Source of the DNA: Bacteroides fragilis | GTDB taxonomy: Bacteria > Bacteroidota > Bacteroidia > Bacteroidales > Bacteroidaceae | Reading direction: 5' to 3' | Assembly: GCF_019583405.1 (NCBI RefSeq) | Contig: NZ_SZUU01000002.1 | Span: 558,001 to 622,000, forward strand | DNA length: 64,000 bases | Shown: positions 62,881 through 64,000 of the stretch, in pieces | How the letters are laid out: the number at the start of each line of letters is the position of its first letter | Position numbering within the stretch: position 1 is the first letter of the stretch | Notes under the pieces: generated by a model | Told to the model about the DNA's origin: nothing | The model's input: the letters and a program-made list of their open reading frames with translations, nothing else | The model's database searches: none | Translations under genes and position numbers: made by a program

Positions 62881-64000
62881 ATGATAGATATGGGAAAGAA
62901 GGTAGCAGAACAGCTTGTCGACACTCTGATTGAGGCAGGTGTCAGAAGAATTTATGCAGTAACAGGCGACAGTCTGAACGAAGTGAATGAAGCCGTCAGG
63001 CAAAACGAAGCAATGAAGTGGATACATGTACGTCATGAAGAGACCGGTGCGTATGCCGCAGGTGCGGAAGCACAACTGACCGGACTGCCGGGATGTTGTG
63101 CAGGAAGCAGCGGACCGGGACATGTCCATTTAATCAATGGGCTTTACGATGCTCACCGTTCGGGAGCTCCTGTGATAGCCATTGCCTCAACTATTCCAAC
63201 CGGAGAATTCGGAACTGAATATTTTCAGGAAACCAATACGATCAAACTATTCAATGACTGTAGTTTCTATAACGAAGTAGCTACTACTCCCCAACAGTTT
63301 CCCCGCATGCTGCAATCGGCCTTGCAAACAGCCACTACCCGAAAAGGAGTAGCCGTAATCGGGCTTCCCGGTGACTTGGCAAAGAAACCGGCAGCCCAAG
63401 TAGAGTCCTCTGAACAGATTTATCCGTTAGCTTCGTCTGTATGTCCGGCCGAAGAAGACCTGATCCGGCTGGCCGGCATGCTGAATCACTACGGACGCAT
63501 CACCCTGTTTTGTGGTATAGGCTGTAAAGGAGCACATGAGGAAATCATCCAGATGTCCGAGATTCTAAATGCTCCTGTCGCGTATACTTTTAAAGGAAAA
63601 ATGGAAGTACAATATGACAATCCCTATGAAGTAGGTATGACCGGACTACTGGGTATGCCTTCCGGCTATTACAGCATGCACGAAGCAGAAGTGCTTGTCA
63701 TGCTCGGAACCGATTTCCCCTATTCCGCCTTTTTACCCGATGATATAAAAATTGTCCAGGTGGATATTAAACCCGAAAGACTGGGACGACGTGCCAAAGT
63801 GGATCTGGGGCTTTGTGGAGATATACGCTCTACTCTTCGTGCCTTATTGCCCATGCTACAACAGAAAAAGGATGACTCTTTTTTACGTAAACAGCTGAAA
63901 CGTTACGAAGGAGTAAAGAAAGATCTGGCTGCCTATACGGAAGATAAAGGCAAAATGGATCAGATTCATCCGGAATATGTGATGTCCGAAATCAATAAGA
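62881..64000 (+). CDS. poxB: Pyruvate oxidase-like thiamine-diphosphate enzyme (partial, runs off right edge)
   Basis: About 373 residues are visible. The TPP pyrimidine-binding domain (about 5-175) has RRIYAVTGDSLNEVNEAV, IHVRHEETGAYAAGAEAQLT with the catalytic Glu, and SSGPGHVHLINGLYDAHRSG. The central domain (about 190-325) includes LFCGIGCKGAHEEI, MLGTDFPYSAFLPDDIKIVQ and VDIKPERLGRRAKVDLG, typical of PoxB/acetolactate-synthase-like enzymes. The pyrophosphate-binding domain lies outside the window. PoxB-type enzymes decarboxylate pyruvate to acetate and CO2 with a quinone or other acceptor at the membrane. The start at 62881 (ATG ATA GAT ATG) could also be the second ATG at 62890. Confidence 0.85.
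   Translation, partial: MIDMGKKVAEQLVDTLIEAGVRRIYAVTGDSLNEVNEAVRQNEAMKWIHVRHEETGAYAAGAEAQLTGLPGCCAGSSGPGHVHLINGLYDAHRSGAPVIAIASTIPTGEFGTEYFQETNTIKLFNDCSFYNEVATTPQQFPRMLQSALQTATTRKGVAVIGLPGDLAKKPAAQVESSEQIYPLASSVCPAEEDLIRLAGMLNHYGRITLFCGIGCKGAHEEIIQMSEILNAPVAYTFKGKMEVQYDNPYEVGMTGLLGMPSGYYSMHEAEVLVMLGTDFPYSAFLPDDIKIVQVDIKPERLGRRAKVDLGLCGDIRSTLRALLPMLQQKKDDSFLRKQLKRYEGVKKDLAAYTEDKGKMDQIHPEYVMSEINK

Overview
The window is a piece of a Bacteroides chromosome, most likely from the B. fragilis group. The evidence is SusC/SusD outer-membrane pairs, Bacteroidetes-only families (DUF4270, DUF4907, DUF6249, DUF4980-like), many SPII lipoproteins, and promoters of the Bacteroides type (-7 TAnnTTTG, often TATCTTTG, with a weak TTTG/TTG about 19-21 bases upstream). 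No rRNA, tRNA or CRISPR array was recognised. Both ends cut through genes.

Layout. 1-6.3 kb: start of a probable GH32-type lipoprotein, a TonB-dependent receptor, a small XRE regulator, and a two-gene surface operon (coiled-coil lipoprotein plus small beta-barrel) resembling the BT1927/BT1926 S-layer pair of B. thetaiotaomicron. 6.3-14.8 kb: a decayed, AT-rich genomic island. It holds two tyrosine-recombinase fragments, a truncated sbcD, a frameshifted DUF3945-like conjugative-element gene and an XRE gene with an amber stop. Intact genes here are two DUF1016 PDDEXK nucleases and a membrane-anchored NUDIX - radical SAM - NUDIX protein on the opposite strand. 14.8-30 kb: a lone FtsX/MacB-type permease behind a clear sigma-54 promoter with an upstream palindrome; nitroreductase, PfpI, patatin and antiporter genes; a divergent Kelch/DUF4907 versus DUF4270/OmpP1-like locus; an NlpE-like lipoprotein; a C1 peptidase; a LytS/LytTR-type two-component pair.

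30-48 kb: an outer-membrane protein, then a 745-base gap with an 18-base inverted repeat pair enclosing about 412 bases. The only good promoter inside this segment points away from the downstream susC. This looks like a phase-variable promoter captured in the OFF orientation. Downstream lie SusC, SusD, a GH29 alpha-L-fucosidase, a beta-propeller lipoprotein, an etfB-etfA-acyl-CoA dehydrogenase operon and a large GH2 beta-galactosidase. The fucosidase and galactosidase next to SusCD suggest use of fucosylated host-type glycans. 48-64 kb: cbpA/cbpM chaperone pair, an orphan PAS histidine kinase, a phosphoethanolamine transferase overlapping a BamA-like barrel gene, a GH9-CE4 fusion, a thioredoxin-fold lipoprotein-like protein, threonine aldolase, an ECF sigma factor with a small membrane partner, DUF6249 and winged-helix genes, and the start of a pyruvate-oxidase-like gene.

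The most interesting items are the NUDIX-rSAM-NUDIX protein in the island (9614-11578), the putative invertible promoter (31176-31623), the sigma-54 promoter with its enhancer (14698-14806), and the triple 23-base-spaced palindrome (57190-57250).
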